35,861 bases of DNA from an uncultured Parabacteroides sp. (lineage in GTDB: Bacteria > Bacteroidota > Bacteroidia > Bacteroidales > Tannerellaceae), in assembly GCA_949287365.1 (NCBI GenBank), contig CASEGC010000138.1, forward strand, positions 1-35,861, read 5' to 3'. The notes under the pieces are model-generated. The model made no database searches, had not been told where the DNA came from, and was given only the letters and a program-made list of their open reading frames with translations. Below, one piece after another: positions 24,485 through 32,280 of this stretch; positions within the stretch are counted from its first letter, which is position 1; each line of letters starts with the position of its first letter. The position numbers were made by a program, and so were the translations under genes.

Positions 24485-25759
24485 CTACACGAAATAGCCG
24501 ATAAGGAGCCTCAACGAGAGCGAGAGGCAAACGGCCAATGCGCCCAGCAGGACTTTCGGCTTCCGAAACCGCAGGTAAACCAAGAACAGGACGAGCGCGA
24601 CGTAGCCCATGGCAGTCTCCACCGCGTCCAGCCGGGCCACCAAGGTAGCGTACGGAAACTCGCTCAGCGCCTCGACCAGCCAAACCATCCCATGGACGAG
24701 CCCCTCCACGCCCATTTGTATCCATTCATATCCCCAAACGTTCTCCGGATAGCACAGCCAAAGGAAAGCCAGCGGCAGCAACAAGGTAGAACAGAACGAC
24801 ACGGGCGGATTAGCCAAGAGAAACACCAACGGGAATTGGCTGAAATAGTGGAAGCAGAGCAAGGTAGTGCCGGCTTGGGCGGCGAGAGAGACCGTAATCC
24901 ACTCCCACGGATAGGCCAGCAAGGGGTTACGTACCTCTATCGCCCCACCGATACGTGGAGCGAGAAACATGATGAAAAAGACAGCCAGATAACTCAATTG
25001 GAAACCGATGTCGAACAGATAGAACGGGTCGTAAACCAACATACAGAACGCGGCGGCGGCCAGCGTATTGTATCCGTCCGTCAAACGGCCCGACAACCGG
25101 CCGGTCAGGTAAAAAGAGAGCATCAATCCCGACCGGACGGAAGGCGGAGCCAAACCGGTGATGAATATATAGACCCATAACCCCGTCATCAACAAAACGT
25201 AACGTAGCCAACGCCCTATGCCGCTCTTGGGCAAGCAGGCGCAGAAAAAGGAAAGGAAGCCGCAAACCACCACCACATGGAAACCACTCACGGACAATAT
25301 ATGGGAAACGCCGGTCAACGAAAAGCGTTTCTTTACCTCCCAGCTCATCGAGCGGCTGTAACCCAGCGTCAAGGTCGCCGCCACGGACTTCTCCTCTTCG
25401 GAGAGACGCAGGCGGTCGAAGCGGTCCACCAAGGCACGTTGAGCCTCCCTCGCCACCGTCCTCAGCGGAGAGACCGTCTCTACGACGAATCCCGTACGCA
25501 AGTCCCTGTAATAAGAGACCGCCACCGACAAGGAGATGACCAGCCACGCCAAAACCGCACCCCACAGCCAGCGATCGCGATACCGCATCTCCTTCAAGGA
25601 CTCACCCGCGAAAAGCCACAACAAAAGCCACACAACCGCCCCGACTCCGCCTATCGCCAACGATAACTCACGCAATGGGCATGACACATAAATCAATATT
25701 CCGATTATCCATAAAAAGAGCGGCCGAGCCAAAGGCCGCTTCCGTATCTCTTCAATCAT
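24485..25759 (-). CDS. ComEC/Rec2-family protein, short form
   Basis: A 424-residue polytopic membrane protein. Two or three N-terminal spans are followed directly by the competence domain, with the conserved SHILSVSGFHV near 173-183 and YNTLAAAAFCMLVYDPFYLF followed by DIGFQLSYLAV further on. Full ComEC proteins usually exceed 600 residues, with an extracellular OB-fold near the N-terminus and a C-terminal metallo-beta-lactamase domain; both are absent here. The membrane channel part would carry single-stranded DNA in transformation. It starts 27 bp after the rpe stop, so rpe, comEC and the NrnA-like gene may be one operon. There is no sign of truncation by frameshift, and the C-terminus ends in a hydrophobic helix. 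Confidence 0.87.
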   Translation of the reverse strand: MIEEIRKRPLARPLFLWIIGILIYVSCPLRELSLAIGGVGAVVWLLLWLFAGESLKEMRYRDRWLWGAVLAWLVISLSVAVSYYRDLRTGFVVETVSPLRTVAREAQRALVDRFDRLRLSEEEKSVAATLTLGYSRSMSWEVKKRFSLTGVSHILSVSGFHVVVVCGFLSFFCACLPKSGIGRWLRYVLLMTGLWVYIFITGLAPPSVRSGLMLSFYLTGRLSGRLTDGYNTLAAAAFCMLVYDPFYLFDIGFQLSYLAVFFIMFLAPRIGGAIEVRNPLLAYPWEWITVSLAAQAGTTLLCFHYFSQFPLVFLLANPPVSFCSTLLLPLAFLWLCYPENVWGYEWIQMGVEGLVHGMVWLVEALSEFPYATLVARLDAVETAMGYVALVLFLVYLRFRKPKVLLGALAVCLSLSLRLLIGYFV

Positions 25760-25786
25760 AGTCAGGTTTCGTATCTTATCAATGGT

Positions 25787-26437
25787 TCATAACGCTTTCA
25801 ATTCTCGAATTGTTCTCACCGGATCAGGTGATTTAAATACAAAATTACCGGCCACCAACACATCGGCACCCGCCTCTACCAGTCGCCTGCCGGTCTCCAA
25901 GTTCACGCCACCGTCCACCTCTATCAAAGCGTCCGCTCCTGTCCGGTCAATCATCTCACGCAACCGGATGACCTTATCCACGGAATGCTCGATAAAAGAC
26001 TGCCCACTAAATCCCGGATTCACGGACATTAGCAAGACCATGTCCACGTCCCGGATGATATCCTCCAACAAGCTTATCGGCGTATGCGGATTCAGGGTAA
26101 CACCCGCCTTCATGCCTTCGTTCTTGATAGCCGTCACCGTCCGGTGCAGATGCGTACATGTCTCATAATGCACATTCATCATATAAGCGCCCGCAGCGGC
26201 GATCTCACGAACGAACTTCAACGGCTCGACAATCATCAAATGTACGTCCATCGGTTTTTGGCAGATTGTTTTCAAGGCGTTAAGCACGGGAAAACCGAAC
26301 GAGATATTCGGAACGAACACTCCGTCCATGATATCCAAGTGCAACCAATCAGCGTCGCTTTTGTTTATCATCTCCACCTCTTTCCGCAAATCCAAGAAAT
26401 CCGCGGAAAGCAACGAGGGCGCAATCAAATGCTTCAT
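25787..26437 (-). CDS. rpe: Ribulose-phosphate 3-epimerase
   Basis: A 216-residue TIM-barrel enzyme that interconverts ribulose-5-phosphate and xylulose-5-phosphate in the pentose phosphate pathway. Metal and catalytic residues are visible: His33 and Asp35 in WLHLDIMDG, His66 in MDVHLMI, and Asp175 in IEVDGGVN. The phosphate-binding motif is GADVLVAGNFVF. The length is standard. It has a good promoter box at 26461-26468 directly behind the terminator of the upstream small gene. Confidence 0.97.
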   Translation of the reverse strand: MKHLIAPSLLSADFLDLRKEVEMINKSDADWLHLDIMDGVFVPNISFGFPVLNALKTICQKPMDVHLMIVEPLKFVREIAAAGAYMMNVHYETCTHLHRTVTAIKNEGMKAGVTLNPHTPISLLEDIIRDVDMVLLMSVNPGFSGQSFIEHSVDKVIRLREMIDRTGADALIEVDGGVNLETGRRLVEAGADVLVAGNFVFKSPDPVRTIRELKAL

Positions 26438-26460
26438 AACTCACTCTTCCGTTTTTTTCG

Positions 26461-26468
26461 CAAAAGTA
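26461..26468 (-). promoter_or_regulatory. rpe promoter, -7 box TACTTTTG
   Basis: An exact TAnnTTTG match on the minus strand, 23 bp before the rpe start and 3 bp after the T-run of the preceding terminator. The -33 region falls inside the terminator hairpin and lacks a clear TTTG. Confidence 0.72.
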
Positions 26469-26471
26469 GGC

Positions 26472-26510
26472 AAAAAAAGAAAGAGAACCTAATAATATAA
26501 GTTCTCTTTC
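26472..26510 (-). terminator. Terminator after the small ORF
   Basis: GAAAGAGAAC pairs with GTTCTCTTTC (26479-26510) around a 12-base loop and is followed on the minus strand by TTTTTTT. It separates the sigma/small-protein unit from rpe. Confidence 0.9.
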
Positions 26511-26518
26511 TATAATTC

Positions 26519-26698
26519 CTAATTCAGGACGTACCCGCAAAGCTCTGGATAAAGACCTGGTTCTGCATGATAAACCCTCGCGAATCGCCTCAAGAAATCC
26601 AAAGTTTGCGTTCGAGGCGAAGCCTTCGCTTCCAAATCCCCCTTTACATCTTTCCCTAAATCATTCATACATCGCGTAGAAAGTTTCCTCATAGGCAT
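26519..26698 (-). CDS. Small basic protein of unknown function
   Basis: A 59-residue frame starting at ATG 26698 (MPMRKLSTRCMNDLGK), or 57 residues from ATG 26692. Longer readings would need a TTG start. The sequence KASPRTQTLDFLRRFARVYH then AEPGLYPELCGYVLN is of ordinary complexity and looks like a real folded peptide; I have the impression of similar small proteins across Bacteroidales, but cannot verify it. It has a clean terminator 9 bp after the stop and lies 66 bp after the ECF sigma gene on the same strand, so it is probably the second gene of that transcript. Function unknown; no membrane segment or known motif. Confidence 0.72.
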   Translation of the reverse strand: MPMRKLSTRCMNDLGKDVKGDLEAKASPRTQTLDFLRRFARVYHAEPGLYPELCGYVLN

Positions 26699-26764
26699 TC
26701 GTTTTATCTTGTTTACCAATAAAACGAGGCAAGCCGGAACTTATTGCGTGAATGACTAATTATT

Positions 26765-27358
26765 TTACACCATGGACAACTCGATGTGGTTCTCTTCCGC
26801 CATTCGGCGCATATTCAAGATCGCGTAACGCATACGGCCTAAAGCGGTATTGATGCTGACACCTGTTATATCCGCGATTTCCTTGAAACTCAAATCCTGA
26901 TAATAACGCATCTCCAACACCTCCCGCTGATTGTCCGGCAAATGTTTCACCAATCGTTTGACATCCGCCAATATCTGATTACGCACGATATGATCCTCAA
27001 TTGTCTCGTCACACAACTTGATGTTATTGAACAAATCAATCTCTACCTCATCGTTCGAGACCGTATTCTCATTACGCTCCTGCCGGAAATTATCGATTAT
27101 CAGGTTGTGAGCGATACGGGTAATCCAAGCCTTGAACTTACCGTTTTCCGTATAACGTCCCTGTTTTATGGTCATGATAACTTTCACGAAAGTCTCCTGA
27201 AAGATATCTTCCGTAAGCTCCTTGTTCCGTACGATAAATTGAATGTAAGAATATACACTATTTTCGTACCGATTCAACAAAATATCGAAAGCGGCATTAT
27301 TTCCTTTCGCATAAAGGACGACCAGCTCCTCATCGGTCATCGTTTTCAATGTCTTCAT
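26765..27358 (-). CDS. ECF-family RNA polymerase sigma factor
   Basis: A 197-residue sigma factor with region 2 at about 20-90 (ELTEDIFQETFVKVI, then FKAWITRIAHNLIIDNFRQE) and region 4 at about 130-185 (HLPDNQREVLEMRYYQDLSF, then EIADITGVSINTALGRMRYA). The acidic linker between them (NEVEIDLFNN-like: NDEVEIDLFNN) is longer than in PUL sigma factors. No FecR or susC gene is adjacent, so it is not of the PUL type; it more resembles the stress or envelope-type ECF factors of Bacteroidales. The next gene on the transcript is the small protein at 26519-26698. The 219-bp gap before it has no exact -7 box; TTCATTTG near 27460 is one base off. Confidence 0.93.
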   Translation of the reverse strand: MKTLKTMTDEELVVLYAKGNNAAFDILLNRYENSVYSYIQFIVRNKELTEDIFQETFVKVIMTIKQGRYTENGKFKAWITRIAHNLIIDNFRQERNENTVSNDEVEIDLFNNIKLCDETIEDHIVRNQILADVKRLVKHLPDNQREVLEMRYYQDLSFKEIADITGVSINTALGRMRYAILNMRRMAEENHIELSMV

Positions 27359-27495
27359 TACTTTACTATTTTAATTTATTCGAGTAATGTTTATGCTATA
27401 GGCGATGCGGTTTAATAGTTAGACAATAATTTTATCGATGGCAAATGAACGAAAAATATTTTATACAAGCAAATTTTTTATTTCAAATCATAAGA

Positions 27496-27542
27496 TAAAA
27501 AATCCCTGTTCTTACTTTTAACGTACGAACAAGGGATTTTTC
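27496..27542. terminator. Terminator after the OmpP1/FadL gene
   Basis: AATCCCTGTTC (27501-27511) pairs with GAACAAGGGATT (27528-27539, one bulge). A- and T-runs flank both sides, so it can work in both directions; on the minus strand TTTTTT follows. It lies 36 bp after the porin stop. Confidence 0.88.
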
Positions 27543-27577
27543 CTATCCAAAATATATAGCGTTTTTCACATAGAACA

Positions 27578-29200
27578 CTAAAACTTATAACCTAAAGTAA
27601 GAGCCACGCGCGTTGTCTTCGTCTTCATCGAAGCGGGCTGCGCCTCGATAATCGGAACGGGATCGTTGGGGATGAACATATTGGAAAAGGCGTATACATC
27701 TTCCTTATGCGTCTTGAACACACACGCCAAATCCATGTAAAAATTAGGCGTGAAACGATAACCTAAACCTACCGTATAGTTCATGACTCCCTTATCTATC
27801 GTATAGTTCGGGATCGTACCGACCGTAAAAATCTCTATATCGCTATCCTTCAGCGGGTCTTTCATCGGGCTATCGCTGTAAGCGAAACCAGCGCGCACCG
27901 CGAACTGAGGTGTCGCCTTGAACTCGGCACCCACCTTGATGGTATTCCCCATCTTGAAATTATCCATGATGTCCTGATTGGTATCGACATTGCTGTTTCC
28001 ATCCTGATCGTACATACGCATCTTTTGATAATTCGTCAGCTCATAATCCACGCTAATCAAAGCGGTCGTACCTAAAATAGCGGCCGCACTGAAAATCCAT
28101 TTGTCCGGCGAACGAAACTCATAATCGCTATAAGCGTCCGGCGTATGGGCATCCGAACTTCGCTCTTGCAAACCTCCCGTCTCCAAATCGGAAAAAGTGA
28201 CATAAGAGCCAGCCTCGCCATAATAATGGTCGGTCATCTTATACCAAGTAGGCGAATTATACGCCACACCGAATCGCAAGAAATCTACGGGACGAACTAT
28301 CGCTCCCACATTCAACGAATATCCGGTCCCATCCGTTTCCAAGTAATTGTCCAAATAAAGCGAATTACCATTCGTGAATCCTTCATCGTATGTCGATTGA
28401 TAACGATAATCTAAGTCCGTGATGGCGACCGTCGCACCCAACATCACGATATCCGAGATATTCATACCAAACGCCAAGTCATATTGGTCGATAGAACCAC
28501 GCTCCGAGACTTGCAATTGCCCTCCGTCCAACAAATAAGGATTCCAATAGGTATTCCCTGTCTCCTCATCTCTCACGTTTTCGCCAAACGCGCTATAATA
28601 CTCGCTTTTATTATCATCATACGCATGAATGTATCCAGCGTTGTATCCCAATACCGAAAGCCAATCGCCAAACTCGCTATACGGATCATAATTAGTTCCC
28701 GGAGGCAACATCCCGCTCGGTAGGCCAGATGCCCGCATCGCGACATAATCGGAAAGGGAAGTATTCATGGCACCATTCATGGAGACCGTGTAATTCCGGG
28801 TATAATTTTTCAGGCGATTATACGAGAAGCCTACGTTCCAGCCTAAAACCCCCTCCTCGTTGGCGGTCGGGAAATAACCTACGTAAGCGATATTGTCGAA
28901 ACTCATCTTGGTCCGGCCATCATCCACCTTCGAACCTAACCAATCCGTTTGAGCGGAAACCGATGACAAGCTCAAGGTCGTCACCACTTCCGAACTCCTA
29001 TAAATGGCCAAACCCGCGGGATTCGTATGAATGGCCGAGACATCACCTCCCAAGGCTCCGAAAGCGCCGCCCATACTTAAATAACGGGCCGTTCCGTTCA
29101 AATCCCTTTGGGAAAAATTATACGCGTCCAATTGCGATTGGGAAAAAGCGGTGCCGCCCCCTAAAGCCAGCACCGACAATATAGCACCTATCTTTCTCAT
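27578..29200 (-). CDS. OmpP1/FadL/TodX-family outer-membrane protein
   Basis: A 540-residue outer-membrane beta-barrel with a signal peptide (MRKIGAILSVLALGGGTAFS). The mature N-terminus contains GTARYLSMGGAFGALGGDVS and AIHTNPAGLAIYRSSEV, the signature NPAG motif of FadL-type channels. The C-terminus ends TRVALTLGYKF, a typical aromatic-terminated final strand. Family members move hydrophobic compounds such as long-chain fatty acids across the outer membrane. It starts 32 bp after the stop of the secreted low-complexity gene and is probably translated from the same message. The transported substrate is unknown. Confidence 0.92.
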   Translation of the reverse strand: MRKIGAILSVLALGGGTAFSQSQLDAYNFSQRDLNGTARYLSMGGAFGALGGDVSAIHTNPAGLAIYRSSEVVTTLSLSSVSAQTDWLGSKVDDGRTKMSFDNIAYVGYFPTANEEGVLGWNVGFSYNRLKNYTRNYTVSMNGAMNTSLSDYVAMRASGLPSGMLPPGTNYDPYSEFGDWLSVLGYNAGYIHAYDDNKSEYYSAFGENVRDEETGNTYWNPYLLDGGQLQVSERGSIDQYDLAFGMNISDIVMLGATVAITDLDYRYQSTYDEGFTNGNSLYLDNYLETDGTGYSLNVGAIVRPVDFLRFGVAYNSPTWYKMTDHYYGEAGSYVTFSDLETGGLQERSSDAHTPDAYSDYEFRSPDKWIFSAAAILGTTALISVDYELTNYQKMRMYDQDGNSNVDTNQDIMDNFKMGNTIKVGAEFKATPQFAVRAGFAYSDSPMKDPLKDSDIEIFTVGTIPNYTIDKGVMNYTVGLGYRFTPNFYMDLACVFKTHKEDVYAFSNMFIPNDPVPIIEAQPASMKTKTTRVALTLGYKF

Positions 29201-29232
29201 CTTAAATCAATCAACTTTTTATCAACTTAAAC

Positions 29233-30531
29233 TTATCTACGGCCTCCACCCGAGCGGCCACCGCCACTATAACTGCCACCGCTGGAACGACCTCCGCCGA
29301 AACTACCTCTAGACGAACCGACCGAACTGCTACGAGATGGCATACTACTCCTGAACTGACTGGATCTGGAGTTCGAAGAAGAACGGTTATTGAAGACACT
29401 ACCGCTTCGCGAAGAAGAAGAACGTGTAACGGGTGCCGTATATTGGCGGCTGGAAGTCGTACCCGAACTACTTCTGGAGACACGTGTCCTCGCTGACCGG
29501 CTGATAGCCGAGCTACTCCTTGTCGTAGTAGTGGATGAACGACCTACCGACGCCCGACGCCCCGCACCCGAAGCGACCGCTGAAGCCCGACGGGAAGCTC
29601 CTGTCCGTCCACTATTTACAGAGCTAGAAGAGGGCCTTGAGGTCGAAGGATTCGAACTTCGCAAAGAGGAATAAGAGCTACGCCCGCTCCGAGCGTATCC
29701 GGAACTTCTTCCCGCGTACGAACGATTCTCCCGATAAGAGGAACGCCCGTTCGCGTAATATCTTCTTGGAGCCGAATAGAAACCGTGATGATGATGTCCC
29801 CAATAATGGTGATGTCCCCAATAACCACCCCAGCCCCAATAAGGACTATACCAAGGACCATACCAGCCTCCATACCAACCGGCATAAAAACCGCCCCAAC
29901 CCCAACCGAAGCTCCAATACGGGCTATAGAAACGGGAAGAATAGGTCCACCACGGGCTATATCCATAAAACCAAGGGTCATACCACCAATAACTGGAATA
30001 CCAAGGCGACCACCACGGATTCCCTACATTGATATCTATACTCACGTTCGCGCTTCCATCCACATAGTCCGTATCGTAACCGTAAGCGTAATACCCATCG
30101 CTTAGATACAAATCCACATTATCCGCTCCGACAATGGATATTTTACTCGGGTCATGATAACGTATGATTCGTTCCGTATACTCGTTATCCGAATAACGCT
30201 TGGACGAAGGATCGATTTCCCCTTCTTCCTCCACATAAAGCGAGTCGTCCTCGTCATAATAAGGCGCCTCCACCTCTACCGAGGTATAACGACGGTTATA
30301 CGCATCCACGTCCCAATCATTGGAAGCGGGCTGACTCTCGACCGTCGTCGCTACCTTCTTGACCGTGACCGGCTCTTGTTTTGGTTGAACGACTTTCTTC
30401 TCCTCAACCTGTTCTTTCTTCTTATCGTTTTTGGAAGAGAAATACACGTCATCAAAAAACTCCTCTTGGGCCGCGGCTTCGAACGCGACCAAAAGCACCA
30501 GCACTAAAGATAACAATCGCATGGGTTTCAT
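29233..30531 (-). CDS. Secreted tripartite low-complexity protein, unknown function
   Basis: A 432-residue protein with a signal peptide ending near residue 21 (VAFEAAAQ). Three parts follow. Residues 23-165 are charged, with lysine-rich and then acidic/tyrosine stretches (VEAPYYDEDDSLYVEEEGE). Residues 171-253 consist almost wholly of Trp, Tyr, Gly, Ser, Pro and Phe, ending in histidine clusters (WGHHHYWGHHHHGFY). Residues 256-432 are Arg/Ser/Gly-rich, with many RSS and SRS steps and a GGGRSGGGRR end. I recognise no catalytic domain. The start has a good ribosome-binding site (GAGGAGAAACAG) and a promoter box at 30636. It is the first gene of a unit with the FadL-type porin. It could be a surface, matrix or metal-binding protein. 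Confidence 0.87.
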   Translation of the reverse strand: MKPMRLLSLVLVLLVAFEAAAQEEFFDDVYFSSKNDKKKEQVEEKKVVQPKQEPVTVKKVATTVESQPASNDWDVDAYNRRYTSVEVEAPYYDEDDSLYVEEEGEIDPSSKRYSDNEYTERIIRYHDPSKISIVGADNVDLYLSDGYYAYGYDTDYVDGSANVSIDINVGNPWWSPWYSSYWWYDPWFYGYSPWWTYSSRFYSPYWSFGWGWGGFYAGWYGGWYGPWYSPYWGWGGYWGHHHYWGHHHHGFYSAPRRYYANGRSSYRENRSYAGRSSGYARSGRSSYSSLRSSNPSTSRPSSSSVNSGRTGASRRASAVASGAGRRASVGRSSTTTTRSSSAISRSARTRVSRSSSGTTSSRQYTAPVTRSSSSRSGSVFNNRSSSNSRSSQFRSSMPSRSSSVGSSRGSFGGGRSSGGSYSGGGRSGGGRR

Positions 30532-30635
30532 ATCTGTTTCTCCTCTAATTTTAATTTATATATCTGACCCTCTCCCAAAAGAAAGGTTTAAACGGATTTC
30601 GATTTTATAACAATATACGATACGCTATTTATATA

Positions 30636-30643
30636 CAAATATA
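30636..30643 (-). promoter_or_regulatory. Promoter of the low-complexity protein/FadL unit, -7 box TATATTTG
   Basis: An exact TAnnTTTG match on the minus strand, giving a leader of about 100 nt. The rest of the 231-bp gap to the nitroreductase gene has a perfect inverted repeat CCAATG/CATTGG at 30732-30753 without a T-run. Confidence 0.6.
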
Positions 30644-30762
30644 ATTCTGTTTACGAGAAACGGCTACTATTACATATACTTTAACTTATCGACATTGTCA
30701 TTATTTAATGATAAAGACGCGATAACGCCCACCAATGCTGCATACGGACATTGGAACAAACT

Positions 30763-31761
30763 TCAAGGAACCAATTTTTCTCGCCAGGATTTACGGGGAG
30801 AATAAGGCATCTTCTTCGAAGCGTAACCCAAACGCAAAATCAACTCTACCGACTCGTTCCCCAAGGACAAATCCCGAGCCAATGCCCGGGACAGATCCGC
30901 CACCTCGCAAGGCTGGTTCATGAACGCGTAAGCGATACGCCTCGACGTCGCCCTCAAAAGGAAACGTTGTAAACTACGCCCCAAAAGGACCCAAGACTTC
31001 AAATCATCCTTCTCAAGAGTGAATAAGGCCAGGCAAGCGGAAGAAGCCAGTCTTTTTTTATCCGCTTTATTTTGTATACTCGGCCGCAACAAGTTTAGCA
31101 TGACCGTTTCCGAGATGAATCGGGGGAGGTTCGGCGCGCCGAAGACTGCGTAACTCAAGCCATCCGGCATCGACGACACATGCCGCTTATTGAAACGCAT
31201 CCACGAACTCAATTCCCGCTTGAACGAAGAATCGTTCATCTGTCTCTCATTCCCCGCGCGAATATAAAACGCCAACGTACCATATTCATTCTCATCCCTT
31301 GTCCATAAACGAAGACGCGTTCCATCCTCCAAAGGGGTATCTCTCAAATAGGCCAACTGGACGGGCTCGATTCTTTCCCCCGAATACATTCCCCTATTCG
31401 TCTGTCTATCCGCTATCTCCGCGATAAAATCGTCCGCACCGCTTCCTTTTGGCGCTTCCCTCAACAAGACGGTTATCTCGCCTTTCTCCGAAATGGATAT
31501 TTCCGGAGCATATCCTTTCGCTCCAGCCGCTATACAAAGATTCTCGGTGGCACACCCCAGACTGATGAACAGCTCTCGGTTCTCCGGGTCGACCACAGGA
31601 AGCATCCGGCTCATGTCCGGAAGAATCTGTATCCAACCTTCGCCAACGCGAAACAGCCAAGGCTGCGTATTATGTCCGGAAGGAGCCTTTACCGCTCGCT
31701 CCAGCATATAAATGAAATCGGTCCGTATGGCAAGTTTCTTGTCTTGAGGATTCATGGTCAT
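30763..31761 (-). CDS. Nitroreductase-fold protein, Acg-like FMN-binding family
   Basis: A 332-residue protein with the start placed at ATG 31761 (MTMNPQDKK); ATG 31755 is also possible, and the longer frame would use TTG. The N-terminal AVKAPSGHNTQPWLFRV is the FMN-contacting motif of the nitroreductase fold, and the C-terminal LGYASKKMPYSPRK matches the PxSPRRP ending of Acg-type proteins. It spans two nitroreductase-like halves, with DRQTNRGMYSGERI in the middle. Acg relatives bind FMN but may lack reductase activity and act as flavin stores; the role here is unknown. It begins just after the tRNA operon terminator and has no obvious promoter of its own. Confidence 0.87.
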   Translation of the reverse strand: MTMNPQDKKLAIRTDFIYMLERAVKAPSGHNTQPWLFRVGEGWIQILPDMSRMLPVVDPENRELFISLGCATENLCIAAGAKGYAPEISISEKGEITVLLREAPKGSGADDFIAEIADRQTNRGMYSGERIEPVQLAYLRDTPLEDGTRLRLWTRDENEYGTLAFYIRAGNERQMNDSSFKRELSSWMRFNKRHVSSMPDGLSYAVFGAPNLPRFISETVMLNLLRPSIQNKADKKRLASSACLALFTLEKDDLKSWVLLGRSLQRFLLRATSRRIAYAFMNQPCEVADLSRALARDLSLGNESVELILRLGYASKKMPYSPRKSWREKLVP

Positions 31762-31777
31762 TATCAATGATTAATCA

Positions 31778-31823
31778 TAAAAAAACACCTGACTCACATC
31801 TTTAAAAATGTAAAATCAGGTGT
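31778..31823 (-). terminator. tRNA operon terminator
   Basis: ACACCTGA pairs with TCAGGTGT (31785-31823), with a small inner ACAT/ATGT pairing, and is followed on the minus strand by TTTTTTT. It lies 30 bp beyond the 3' end of tRNA-Ser. Confidence 0.92.
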
Positions 31824-31852
31824 GTCTTCTAACTATGATCTCGAAAATCTCG

Positions 31853-31937
31853 CGGAAAGGGAGGGATTCGAACCCCCGGTACCTCTCGGTACGGCGGTTT
31901 TCAAGACCGCTGTAATCGACCACTCTACCACCTTTCC
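31853..31937 (-). tRNA. tRNA-Ser(TGA)
   Basis: An 85-nt class II tRNA. The acceptor GGAAAGG pairs with CCTTTCC, with discriminator G. The anticodon arm GCGGT-CTTGAAA-ACCGC gives anticodon TGA. The variable arm is long (GTACCGAGAGGTAC), as expected for serine, and the T-arm is GGGGGTTCGAATCCCTC. CCA is not encoded. It is the last tRNA of the operon. Confidence 0.96.
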
Positions 31938-31950
31938 AGTATCTCTCACG

Positions 31951-32023
31951 TGACCTCGGAGGGGCTCGAACCCTCGACCCAATGATTAAGAGTCATTTGC
32001 TCTACCAACTGAGCTACGAAGTC
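31951..32023 (-). tRNA. tRNA-Lys(CTT), second copy
   Basis: A 73-nt cloverleaf: acceptor GACTTCG with CGAGGTC and discriminator A, D-arm AGCTCAGTTGGTAGAGC, anticodon loop CTCTTAA giving CTT, and T-arm GAGGGTTCGAGCCCCTC. The body is identical to the tRNA at 32040-32112. CCA is not encoded. Confidence 0.96.
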
Positions 32024-32039
32024 ATCTTCTTACACTTTG

Positions 32040-32112
32040 TGACCTCGGAGGGGCTCGAACCCTCGACCCAATGATTAAGAGTCATTTGCTCTACCAACTG
32101 AGCTACGAAGTC
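32040..32112 (-). tRNA. tRNA-Lys(CTT), first copy
   Basis: Identical in sequence to the next tRNA downstream, which begins 16 bp later. It is the promoter-proximal member of the three-tRNA operon and reads AAG lysine codons. Confidence 0.96.
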
Positions 32113-32166
32113 ATTCCGTGTCGCTATCGTTTACCTAAGCCTCCGCTTGTTTCTCGATTGCGGGTG

Positions 32167-32198
32167 CAAAGATAGACCTTTCATTTTTCATATCCAAA
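32167..32198 (-). promoter_or_regulatory. tRNA operon promoter
   Basis: On the minus strand TTTG (32195-32198) and TATCTTTG (32167-32174) are separated by 20 bp, a near-perfect Bacteroidetes promoter. Transcription would begin near 32160, about 48 nt before the first tRNA. Confidence 0.88.
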
Positions 32199-32280
32199 CT
32201 TTCCGGCCATTTTTTTCGGATTTCATAATCACGAGCGTTTCATTTTGACATTATCGCCCCTCCGGTCGTATCTCTATTCC

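Noticed and set aside
24326-25180. 284-codon plus-strand frame opposite comEC
   Set aside because: Antisense shadow with glutamine/arginine-rich composition and no recognisable domain.
30732-30753. Inverted repeat CCAATG/CATTGG as a terminator of the nitroreductase gene
   Set aside because: No T-run follows on the minus strand and the stem is only six bases.
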